A DNA stretch of 14,219 bases from Irpex lacteus. Its lineage: Eukaryota > Basidiomycota > Agaricomycetes > Polyporales > Irpicaceae. Position 1 is the stretch's first letter. Every line of letters begins with the position of its first letter. A model generated the notes under the pieces. The model was not told the DNA's origin and made no database searches. It worked only from the letters and a program-made list of their open reading frames with translations. The stretch lies in contig MQVO02000218.1 in NCBI GenBank assembly GCA_001986395.2, positions 1-14,219 of the forward strand. Direction: 5' to 3'. The translations under genes were made by a program, and so were the position numbers. Shown here piece after piece: positions 6,950 through 14,190 of the stretch.

Positions 6950-7607
6950 TACTTTGTATCTTCTACAGGCGGCCCAGTCTGCTGGTACACTAGACTAAAA
7001 AGGTCTAGATAAATTAATTGCATTCAAAGGCATCCTTAAATTTAGGACTTTAAGATTAATTAAAAACAGCTTTACCTGAAGTTGTTCCTGTAAATAGACC
7101 TATAGTTTCTAATAACCCCCCAAAAAAAAACTAGTCATTAGAAATAATTCTAACTAGTTTTTTTGGATTATTCCTGACCCTATGTGAATTTAAGGATTTA
7201 CTAGTGCTGAGGGGTGTTTTTTAGTCAACATTAAACAGTCAAAAACAATTTCTTTAGGTTATCAAACAATTTTAAGATTTAAAAATTACTCAACATACTC
7301 GAGATAGATTTTTTATTAACTAATATTAAAAATTTTTTAGGATGTGGTCATTTTACTTGAAGGTGAAAATGTTCAATTATTAGATATTGTTGTACATAAG
7401 TTAAGTGATATTTATGATAAAATAATTCCTTTCTTTATTAAATATCCTATTTTATGTCTTAAAAGTAAACGATTTTTCTAATTTTATCCAAATCGCTGAT
7501 ATCCTTAAAAAAAGGGGGATAGACAAAAGTCATTTAAATCAAGAGGGACTAGATTAAATACGTAAAATAAAAGCAGAAATGAATAAAGGAAGAAAAAATA
7601 ATTTTTA
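6950..7607 (+). pseudogene. LAGLIDADG homing endonuclease remnant 1, interrupted by palindrome copy 5
   Basis: Recognisable pieces in order are GLDKLIAFKGIL (about 7005-7040), LPEVVPVNRPIVSNN (about 7075-7116), then, after the palindrome, PDPM-W(TGA)-I and GFTSAEGCFLVNIKQSKT (second LAGLIDADG motif, with its acidic Glu). Next come LGYQTILRFK, ENVQLLDIVVHKLSDIYDKI, IPFFIKYPIL, and the C-terminal SHLNQEGLD, RKIKAEMNKGRKNNF. This order is typical of the second half of double-motif mitochondrial LAGLIDADG enzymes, which cleave intron-insertion sites. At least three frameshifts, several in-frame stops and the missing first motif show it is dead. Removing 7117-7166 (50 nt) joins the two flanks in one frame. 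Confidence 0.85.
7117..7166. repeat. Double-hairpin palindrome, copy 5, inside a former coding frame
   Basis: The left arm CCCCCCAAAAAAAAACTAG, core TCATTAGAAATAATTCTAA and right arm CTAGTTTTTTTGG total 50 nt. The upstream codon frame (SNN) and the downstream frame (IIPDPM) differ by exactly the amount a 50-nt insertion produces. The host is the endonuclease remnant at 6950-7607. Confidence 0.9.
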
Positions 7608-7625
7608 ATTTTTTAAAATCGGAAT

Positions 7626-7673
7626 CCCCTAAAAACTAGGAATTAGAATAAATCTAACTAGTGTTTTAGGGTG
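7626..7673. repeat. Double-hairpin palindrome, copy 6
   Basis: The arms CCCTAAAAACTAG and CTAGTGTTTTAGGG enclose GAATTAGAATAAATCTAA. The core is slightly diverged from copies 4, 5 and 8. It lies 18 nt after the end of the first endonuclease remnant. Confidence 0.85.
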
Positions 7674-7869
7674 AGGACCAACTCTAAAATGGAGAAAGTT
7701 TATTGGAAAGTTATCTCCCAGGGTCCAACTTGGATAGTATTTCCCTAGACTTTTTTCACAAATAAAATTGATAAGAATAAATTTATCAATGAGAGATTCA
7801 AGCGCAATTTAAAATAAATTCTGATTTAAATTTGAAGGACTACGAAAACTCGTATAGGTTGACATGTAG
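7674..7869. other. Spacer, possibly decayed N-terminus of endonuclease remnant 2
   Basis: No clean frame. Short weakly protein-like stretches precede the recognisable endonuclease blocks, but no LAGLIDADG motif can be identified here. Confidence 0.35.
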
Positions 7870-8640
7870 AATGTGTCTTATCAAACTGTCTTATTTGCTA
7901 GACTTACCTTATTGCAAAAGATTCAATCTTATTTTGGAGGTGTAGGTAGAATATCTGTGGATAAAAACTGTGAATACTTTGTATCTTCTATGGAAGATAT
8001 AACTACAGTCATCACTTTGTCAAATATCCTTTAAATAACTCAAAAGTTAGGTGATTTCCTTATTTTTATATCCGTAGTAAACATGATTAATGCTAAAGAA
8101 CATTTAACAATGGAAGGTTTACAGTAGATTATCTTTATTAAAGCTTATGTAAACCATGGTATAACCGAATCATTAAAGGTTGCTTTTCCTAACACTATGC
8201 CAGCCTTAAAACCTTTATCTGTAAATACAAATATTCCACATCCTTATTGAACGGCGGGTTTAACATCTGGAGATGGTTGTTTCTCGATAACTGAAAACAA
8301 GACTTCTTTTGGGTTTTACGTAAAATTAGTATTTTGTATAACTAAAAATAGAAGGGATGAGATTCTGATTAGAAGTTTAATTGATTTTCTCTGGTTGCGG
8401 TACATATTCTTATATTTAAACGAACTAGGGTTGATTATCAATGTCTTAAATTTAAGGATAATTTTGAAAAAATCATACCATTTTTCTGTTAATCCACCCA
8501 AAAAACTAGGCTCTAATTAAAATTTAATTTAATTAAATTTTAATAATACCGGGATAATTAATTATAACTAGTTTTATGGTGAAATGACTAAATTTAGCAA
8601 ATAAAACTAATCATCTTTGTAGAAGGAGAGCCTTACCCTG
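7870..8640 (+). pseudogene. LAGLIDADG homing endonuclease remnant 2
   Basis: One frame from 7870 gives LLQKIQSYFGGVGRISVDKN, YFVSSMEDITTVIT, ITQKLGDFLIF, NMINAKEHLTMEGLQ, ESLKVAFPNTMPALKPLSV, IPHPY-W(TGA)-TAGLTSGDGCFSIT, VKLVFCITKNRRDEILIRSL. This is the standard middle and second LAGLIDADG domain of fungal mitochondrial intron-type endonucleases (WxAGLTSGDGCF is the second motif, with its catalytic Asp). TAA at 8032-8034 and TAG at 8125-8127 interrupt it, while TGA at 8248-8250 sits where Trp is conserved. After about 8390 the sense shifts (KFKDNFEKIIPFF). Palindrome copy 7 then intervenes, and WLNLANKTNHL after it may be the last family block. The first motif is absent. It is a dead remnant with no host intron recognisable. 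Confidence 0.87.
8496..8580. repeat. Double-hairpin palindrome, copy 7 (long variant)
   Basis: The outer arms CCCAAAAAACTAG and CTAGTTTTATGG enclose about 60 nt that include a perfect AATTTAATTTAATTAAATT-type inner palindrome and a terminal AATTATAACTAG shared with copy 1. It is located inside the C-terminal part of endonuclease remnant 2. Confidence 0.8.
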
Positions 8641-8789
8641 TAAATAAAAAAGGTTTGGTTGTTTGAGCATTCTCCCAAAAAAACTTTTATTTCTCCCCTA
8701 TTCTTTTTATAATTGAGGGAGAACTCTTATCATATCACCTAGAAGATAGGGTGTAAGACGAGTCAACTCCTTTAAATTAACATATTTGT
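8641..8789. other. Spacer
   Basis: No feature recognised beyond CTCCC and GAGGGAG arms (about 8692-8722) that could form a weak stem. Confidence 0.35.
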
Positions 8790-9150
8790 TGAGGGTGGTA
8801 TTCTTTACTGACATTTTGTCGATGTCGTTTGGCTTTTTTATACGTATCTATTTACTACTGAGGTTCATAGTAATAAATTTTAAACCATCACCTTTTCTTT
8901 ATGCTAATGTTCATAAAAAGGTTGGGATAGGGGTCCTATCCCTGACCTGCCTGTTATCCAAGACGAGATTGAATTGTCGATTAATGGGCAGGAGGATATG
9001 ATAACATGGGGAAGGTTGGAAGACGAAGACGAAGACGATAGTAATAATAGGAATAAATTTTTGTTATTTTCAGGGTGGTATTCTTTACTGACATTTTATG
9101 GATGTTGTGTGACTTTTTTTTATGTTTCAATTTATTACTGAGGTTCCTAA
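8790..9150 (+). pseudogene. Tandemly duplicated (280-bp period) small membrane-protein ORF, unknown function
   Basis: Two copies of a 26-codon block lie exactly 280 nt apart (8793-8870 and 9073-9150): GWYSLLTF...YVSIYY-W(TGA)-GS then stop. Of the codon differences, six are synonymous in this frame (TAC/TAT, GTA/GTT, TCT/TCA, TAC/TAT, TCA/TCC, and TAG/TAA at the stop), so this was a translated frame under code 4. The second copy is preceded in the same frame (from 8917) by an acidic stretch, PDLPVIQDEIELSINGQED, then EDEDEDD. This gives a 77-codon frame with a soluble acidic front and a membrane-like end. No ATG opens it, and a frameshift near 8925 is likely. I do not recognise the family. The other open frames over these blocks (VFFTDIL...) show mostly nonsynonymous differences and are shadows. 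Confidence 0.55.
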
Positions 9151-9173
9151 TTTCAGATTCTATTCTTCTTTAC

Positions 9174-9430
9174 GTTTCAGGGAAAAAACGTGAACGTTCA
9201 GATGATAATGATGAAGAAAAGGTTGAGCATTCCAGTAAAAAAAATCAAAAGGAAAAACTGGAAAAAGAATTAGCAGATCCCCAAAAAAACTAGGAATTAG
9301 AAATAATTCTAACTAATTTTTTGGGGGGCAATATTATAAAGATATAGAAAGAGCTAGTCAAAAAGAGTTTAATGCTGAAGCAACGGGGCTATTTGCTTTG
9401 ATGATTGGCTTCCTTGTATTGTACTCATAA
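9174..9430 (+). pseudogene. Charged ORF with C-terminal membrane segment, split by palindrome copy 8
   Basis: The frame begins within VSGKKRERSDDNDEEKVEHS and continues through a Lys/Glu-rich, probably coiled segment (KKNQKEKLEKELAD) to 9278. The palindrome 9279-9328 then breaks the frame. Immediately after it, another frame reads QYYKDIERASQKEFNAEATG, then LFALMIGFLVLYS and TAA (9428-9430). Leaving out the 50-nt palindrome puts ...ELAD and QYYKD... in one frame. The result would be a small, highly charged protein anchored by one C-terminal hydrophobic helix. The family is not recognised and no start codon is certain; upstream it blends into the duplicated block. It is followed five bases later by the GIY-YIG ORF. 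Confidence 0.55.
9279..9328. repeat. Double-hairpin palindrome, copy 8, inside a coding frame
   Basis: The arms CCCCAAAAAAACTAG and CTAATTTTTTGGGGGG enclose GAATTAGAAATAATTCTAA, 50 nt in total. It separates ELAD from QYYKD in the ORF at 9174-9430. A single mismatch (CTAA for CTAG) distinguishes the right arm from the consensus. Confidence 0.9.
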
Positions 9431-9434
9431 TAAA

Positions 9435-9662
9435 ATGAACATAAACATGAACACAAATATGAACAAAAATATGAACAAAAAGCAACCAAATTTTAACTAC
9501 ATTTGAAGTACTACTTATGACTTATTAAAAGTTGACCCCAACTGTAAAAAATTTTTGAATGGTTTAAGTGGTGTATATTGTTGGTTTAACACAGTAACAG
9601 GCAATTATTACGTTGGCTCAGGTGTTAACCTTTGGGACCGTGTCATTGACTATACTAAATAA
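9435..9662 (+). CDS. GIY-YIG homing endonuclease, N-terminal fragment (75 aa)
   Basis: ATG (9435) to TAA (9660-9662), read in code 4 with one TGA-Trp (NYIW). Residues 1-15 are a repeated Met-Asn pattern produced by about four imperfect 12-nt units (ATGAACANAAAY). The rest reads KKFLNGLSGVYCWFNTVTG, then NYYVGSGVNLWDRVIDYTK. GVY...YVG is the GIY-YIG signature of a nuclease that nicks intron-homing sites, and SGVNLWDR with the Arg is the following conserved block. The catalytic Glu and DNA-binding regions are missing, so it is a truncated, probably inactive gene. A start is present and no frameshift occurs within the fragment. It follows the charged ORF by four bases. Confidence 0.7.
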
Positions 9663-10056
9663 ATTTTTAAGTGTATTGATGCATGTCATTTGGTGGTTTA
9701 CCCACTCAAAAAACAATAACAAAAACATTAAGACCAGTAATAAATGTTTTAAATGTATAACATTAATTAAAACCATTAATAAATTGAATAACTGTCCTAA
9801 AAAGATAGAAGGTGCTATTGAAGAAACAGATGAATTGTTCTTTGGGTGTCACATTTTAACTGTTCTTATCTTTCTTTACTCTACTTTACGCTAATCCTCC
9901 AAAATAAACAAGATGATTGTGGATTTAAGAATAAAGCCGGGTATTAATAAAAGAATAGAATTAAAAAGAGTCTTATAATTAAATAAAATAAAATATTATA
10001 ATTAGATTATTAGATTTTGCCCTTCCCTCCCTTTTTTTTTAATTAAAAAAAAGGAA
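9663..10056. other. Spacer with an unassigned open frame
   Basis: A frame ending at 9894 includes a plausible peptide (KTINKLNNCPKKIEGAIEET and following) with a hydrophobic end, but there is no start codon other than TTG and no family. From 9900 to 10056 only A/T-rich sequence and a poly-T/poly-A inverted pair just before trnL are seen. Confidence 0.35.
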
Positions 10057-10139
10057 ACGAACATGTTGAAATTGGTAAACAATCTTCTCTTAAGTAGAAG
10101 TGGGAATATCCCTTAAGAGTTCAAGTCTCTTTGTTCGTA
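10057..10139 (+). tRNA. trnL(uaa): tRNA-Leu(UAA)
   Basis: Acceptor ACGAACA/TGTTCGT (7 bp) with discriminator A. The anticodon stem CTTCT/AGAAG has loop CTTAAGT (anticodon TAA). A long variable arm GGGAATATCCC, as in type II tRNAs, and T-arm AAGAG-TTCAAGT-CTCTT complete the fold. It reads the dominant mitochondrial Leu codon TTA. First of four co-oriented tRNAs. Confidence 0.95.
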
Positions 10140-10180
10140 AAACAAAAATAAAATCTTAATAATAAGATAGTGTCCATACA

Positions 10181-10252
10181 TGCGGTATAGTGTAAAGGTT
10201 GGCACAATAGCCTCATGAGCTGTTAGAGCAGGTTCAATTCCTGATGCCGCAA
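10181..10252 (+). tRNA. trnM(cau): tRNA-Met(CAU)
   Basis: Acceptor TGCGGTA/TGCCGCA. The anticodon stem ATAGC/GCTGT has loop CTCATGA (anticodon CAT). The T-arm is GCAGG-TTCAATT-CCTGA with one terminal mismatch. It could serve as initiator or elongator; the sequence alone does not decide. Confidence 0.93.
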
Positions 10253-10272
10253 TAGAAATAAAATAAAGACCG

Positions 10273-10343
10273 GGTCTTTTTGTATAAAGGCAGTACAGCT
10301 ACCCTTCACGTAGCAAGTATCAGTTCGATTCTGATAAAGACTA
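10273..10343 (+). tRNA. trnE(uuc): tRNA-Glu(UUC)
   Basis: Acceptor GGTCTTT/AAAGACT (first pair G-U). The anticodon stem GCTAC/GTAGC has loop CCTTCAC (anticodon TTC). The T-arm is ATCAG-TTCGATT-CTGAT. Position 33 is C instead of the near-universal U. Confidence 0.9.
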
Positions 10344-10420
10344 TATTCTTAATTTCTTTATGCCTTTTTATTTTTATAATGGGGGGTGTTGGTATTTGTT
10401 TAAAAAGGGAAAGGAGTAAA

Positions 10421-10494
10421 TGAGTTGTAGTTTAATTTGGCAGAACGTCATTTTTTGGTAGTGAATAATATCAGTTCGAATCTGGTCAACTCAG
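10421..10494 (+). tRNA. trnQ(uug): tRNA-Gln(UUG)
   Basis: Acceptor TGAGTTG/CAACTCA. The anticodon stem TCATT/AGTGA has loop TTTTGGT (anticodon TTG). The T-arm is ATCAG-TTCGAAT-CTGGT, with discriminator G. Last of the tRNA cluster. Confidence 0.93.
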
Positions 10495-10621
10495 TAAAAA
10501 AATTTTTTTTTAAATTAACTAACAAGGGGTAACTTCAGGCTACTAATTTTAATAGTTTTATCGTAAGATGAGTTGGGGTATTTACAAGAAGTTTTTAATT
10601 TATCTAAAATATAATAATTAA
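10495..10621. other. Short spacer
   Basis: A/T-rich. A 17-codon frame starting MSWGIYKK (10568) is too short to interpret. Confidence 0.35.
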
Positions 10622-11152
10622 TTAAATGGGTTTTATAATATTATCCACAATCTGGTCTAACAAAGCTTCATGTCTGGCTGCGAACAACAATCTATATCTT
10701 CTATCATGAGCATTTAAAGCCTACATAGGATTTGCCGGATTATGGACCATATCCCATCTAGTTGGAGTAGGTTCACTTACCACTCTAGGATGAGTTATTT
10801 ACCATCTTCTTTGTCTAGGTGTATTTAACACCGAATCATCTAGGCCTTGAATAGTATCTTGACTACTAGTTCTACTTATAGAACCTAATCTAAGGAGGAA
10901 CCACAACCTTATTTTAAATGTAAAAATAAAATAAGACAAATCAAGCTGAGATTTCAATATATATAAAGTGAGAAAGCTTTGCTTAGCCTCTGATTTGGAT
11001 CGTACCTTTAGATTATCATCTAAACCCAGCTTCCAGCTTTCCAAAGAAACCTGCAAAAGTGGTCCCTTTAGTCGATTTCTAAATGATGTGTAGTTGTTGA
11101 AAGAATATATACAATGAAAACAGATAGGTTTAACGGCTCTGTGTCGGTTTAA
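10622..11152 (-). pseudogene. Unidentified protein-coding remnant on the minus strand
   Basis: One minus-strand register runs 177 codons with only two internal stops (TAA 10801-10799, TAG 10723-10721). It has strong mitochondrial codon bias (Arg always AGA or CGA, many GAT, AAT, TTA). Readable parts are NRHRAVKPICFHCIYSFNN, TSFRNRLKGPLLQ, ESWKLGLDDNLKVRSKSEAK, DDSVLNTPRQRRW, THPRVVSEPTPTRWDMVHNP, ALNAHDRRYRLLFAARHEAL and LDQIVDNIIKPI. It looks soluble and basic; I do not recognise it. The register is also open just beyond the TAG at 11155-11153. It is divergent to the RT gene at 11286 and ends close to the tRNA cluster. The complementary plus-strand frame (10626-10934) is rejected on codon use. 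Confidence 0.5.
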
Positions 11153-11285
11153 CTATTCCCCGTACGGGTGCCTTTTAAGGGAAATTTCTTCAGTCACTTT
11201 AAGTATTTAAGTATCAATAAGTCTTAATATCAAACTTAAAAATTCTCGAAGGAAAGGTAAGTAAACTGTAAAAATTCTTAAGAAA
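11153..11285. other. Leader of the RT gene
   Basis: Contains the palindrome CCCGTACGGG (about 11159-11168) and an A-rich stretch before ATG 11286. No promoter motif is known to me that applies. On the minus strand it may hold the start of the remnant at 10622-11152. Confidence 0.4.
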
Positions 11286-13539
11286 ATGAAAATTCAATCA
11301 ATCATGACCTTGTTATCTAACCTATGGGATTTAGTGATCGTAACGTTCACAAGTTTCAGAAGTTATCAGGTAAGGTTTATCCATTTACTGGGTAGACTTC
11401 TAACCCAATCCCTAACTTCTCTTTTTAGTTACCTTGGTACTAAAGAGGTGATATCTTTGAATAAACAGTCTGAAGAGGAAGTACAACCATACAAACCATT
11501 ACCAAACGTTTCTAAGTTCAAAATCAAATGGCTATCTAATTATCATCCAATTTTCTTAGCCAAAGGAATCTTGAAAAGAGAGAAATCTCCTCAATTCGAA
11601 ATCGAAATTCACACTAATAAAAACATTAATAGATATATTAATCATCAGTTGAATAGATTAAGAAAACACAGAGAAAATCCTCAAGTATTCTGGATCATAG
11701 CAAAATACCTTTTAAATAGTTATACATTTCAGGTAGCTTGTTTTCATCATGTGTTTAGAAATTGGCATAGAACATTACATTTTAAGAAGGTACTAAGAAT
11801 CCTGAAAGAAACCGCACAATTAGCTAAAGATTTGACAAATGGAAAATTACAGCCAATTGACTTCAAAAGATTGTACATCCTTAAAGATGTAAACAATCTA
11901 GAGAAAGGTTTTAGACCATTAGGAGTACCAGCCCCTCACTGGAGAGTATTGTTACACGGATTAAACCTAATAATGATAATCTACTTTGGTCCATACCAAA
12001 GTCCAAACCAACATGGATTCTGGCCCGGAAGAGGAACAGACACAGCATGGAAACAAATCCATTCTGAGGTACTAGTATCCAACAATATTTATGAATTTGA
12101 CTTAAAATCATTCTTTGATACCATAAATCTAACCTATTTAAATCAGATATTAGAATCGATAGGATTACCTGAAGAATTATTGAAAATGATTGATGTAATG
12201 AGTAGAAGTCTGCCGAAAAGTGAACAGTCAGATGCTCCCCCAGGAGTAAGCTTTCCAACTTGGTTAAATAATCAAGAACACTACGAAGATGTAATCCATT
12301 ACTACACAAATCAAAGATTAGAATTATCTAATCCTTTACTTTATATTCTAGGGAAACTATTCTATCATTTGCAATTGATCTTTGAACCCCGTTTAGCTAA
12401 TTTTGAATTCCTAAGAGGAGTACCACAAGGATCTCCTATCTCCGTTGTTATCCAGCATAGCTTTACATGCCACTCTATTGAAATGCCCCACTTTAGTACA
12501 ATATGCCGATGATGGTATCTTGTACGATGTGGAAAATCCAGAAGAAATTCTAAGTTTTCCCGCAAGTTCAGGTATTAAATTGAATGCATTAAAAAGTCAA
12601 TGGATCAAAAGAAATGGAGAATGGCTAACAAGTCTAAAATTTTTAGGAAAAAGATTTATACCCAGAAACCTTTTAACAGGTGAACAGTTAAATCTACAAA
12701 TGGCACAAGATGGGATTTTAGAAACAGCGACAAGAACACCCAAAGTATTTGTCTTTGAGGATTACGCTCTAATCCAAGAAGCAGTAATCTATGATATGAA
12801 GCAATCAACAACTTCAATTCATCAACCAGAATTAACACCTGATTTTCAGGAATGGTTCAACAGCAAATATTTAGGATTCGTAAGCAGCAGAATATATAAT
12901 GGAACAATTGACATAAGCCAAATAGAACAAGATTTTGAATACAGCTTTAAAAAGGGAACTTGGTCTCAATATGAGTCAGAGAAACCGGACAAAGTTGAAT
13001 TAACAGTCTTTAATAGTACAAGTATAGCAATATCAGCCCTATTAAGCTATCACGGAAATGTTCAAGTATGGAAACACTTTGTAAACTCTAATAGAGAAAA
13101 ATACATTAACCCATTGAGAAAAGGACCTTGGATGACACCTTATTCCAGAGGATATCATACTCAAGCAAGTCCAATACCAATGACTCCGATCTCAATCTGG
13201 CTATTAAGTTGGAAAGGTCAACTTCTACTAACAATTCTAAGCATCATAATAGTAACGATAATTTGAATAATGATAGTATTAGTAACAGGAGAATCAGATT
13301 CAATTCTAAGTTATTTAATGGAAAGTAGAGGATATATAAACGATTCTATTCAGGATCCTCATTATATCTCAAATCAATTAATATTAGAAGGATATAATTC
13401 AACACCAGTGTTAGGATTAACTATCCCAGAAATATTAATTCTACAAAGTACTTTATTAGCCATGAATAATCTGGATATTATAGTCGATTTTGTAATTAAT
13501 TTTATAAACATCGATATAATTTACTTAGGTCTAATGTAA
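11286..13539 (+). pseudogene. Mitochondrial group II/retroplasmid-like reverse transcriptase, about 750 codons, one frameshift between motifs 4 and 5
   Basis: ATG 11286 opens a frame with LPNVSKFKIKWLSNYHPIF, NRYINHQLNRLRKHRENPQV, FRPLGVPAPHWRVLLHG (RT1), QHGFWPGRGTDTAW (RT2), YEFDLKSFFDTI (RT3, catalytic Asp at residue 272) and GVPQGSPIS (RT4, residues 378-386). At about 12435-12445 the sense moves to another frame: PLLSSIALHATLL, then QYADDGILY (RT5, YADD at 12502-12513), LNALKSQW and LKFLGKRF (thumb side). The standard-code stop at 13264 is TGA, read as Trp here, so the protein continues in frame to TAA 13537-13539. No maturase domain X or HNH endonuclease is visible. It resembles freestanding fungal mitochondrial RTs, for which DNA synthesis on an RNA template is the expected activity. 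The frameshift breaks the active site unless it is bypassed or is a sequencing artefact. Apart from that, the whole length is open, suggesting recent loss or a recoded gene. A truncated paralog lies at 3444-3912. Confidence 0.85.
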
Positions 13540-14190
13540 CAATCTGTTTAAGACGTATTGATTAGTCGTTATCATAATCTAATTTTACACAAAGGTATTA
13601 TTTAAATCGCCTTGCTCCGATTTAAGTAAAGATTACCCAGGTACTTGTTAAATAAGTCCTTGTTTTTAACATGTAGATCCCTCTAGACCCTCCTTTACTC
13701 GGGCTTGTCCTTCAGGAAGGAGATCAGTACTATTGGAACTATCTACATTAGAGGCATTGCAAGTACAAGCCAACTGGGAGTGAGTTTTTTAAACCACCTC
13801 TTAATTGATGTAGTGCTCTGGCATCCGGTTATCATGGAAGATTAAGAAAAAAAACTAAATAAGACATAATTGTAATTCACAATTTTATTTACCTTGGACA
13901 GGGAATCTCCGGTGAAAGCCCGTTGTAACATTACAAAAGCAGTGCGGCCCTCTCTTCGGAGTGTGGTGTCGGCGAGTACCTTCCCGTCCTACAACAGTAA
14001 GTTCAATTTCGAAAAAAATTGAAGGAATCTATGGCAACTGTGGAGTTTGAGTTAACTCCCTTAATCTACGCAAGTAGAGGGACAAAGAAAATCACCTCGG
14101 ACGAGTCAAGGTAACTCGTAGCTCTAAACAAGAATTGCCGTGTTCATAATAACCGCGAGGGCCTGGACGAAAGTTTCGGAAAAATTATTT
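13540..14190. other. Structured, probably non-coding segment downstream of the RT
   Basis: No credible coding frame on the plus strand. Composition is less AT-rich and full of local hairpins: TCCTT-CAGG-AAGGA (13708-13721), AATTGT-AATTC-ACAATT (13868-13884), TTCAATTT/AAATTGAA (14002-14023), TCTAC-GCAA-GTAGA with a GNRA loop inside TCCC/GGGA (about 14057-14081), ACGAGT/ACTCGT (14101-14119), and CGAA/TTCG near 14168-14178. Such a layout after an RT suggests intron ribozyme or template RNA. No diagnostic group I or group II core element was found. A minus-strand frame of about 41 codons (13795-13672) is open but not convincing. Confidence 0.45.

Noticed and set aside
7870..8300. Reassignment of TAG to Leu, as in some chytrid mitochondria
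   Set aside because: In-frame TAGs fall where the families suggest Gln (for example after GLQ) rather than Leu and occur only in decayed genes; TGA as Trp is the only supported change.
8316..8501. Minus-strand 61-codon ORF
   Set aside because: It is antisense to the LAGLIDADG remnant, whose plus-strand motifs are clear.
8786..9293. Standard-code ORFs beginning VVFFTDIL / MVFFTDIL
   Set aside because: Differences between the two duplicated blocks are mostly nonsynonymous in this frame; the alternative frame shows the synonymous pattern. Only the charged tail after 9174 is kept.
10626..10934. Plus-strand ORF of 102 codons starting with ATG, open in code 4 with four TGA-Trp, hydrophobic
   Set aside because: Its Leu codons are mainly CTA/CTT with many C-ending codons, unlike this genome, while the opposite strand over the same bases has typical mitochondrial codon use and a soluble protein-like sequence that extends beyond it. 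It is more likely the antisense shadow.
11125..11175. Possible group II domain V hairpin (GGCTCTGTG ... CCGTACGGG)
   Set aside because: The two sides do not pair in the 34-nt domain V pattern and no AGC triad can be placed.
11911..12565. Minus-strand ORFs opposite the RT gene
   Set aside because: They are antisense to well-recognised RT motifs and resemble no family.
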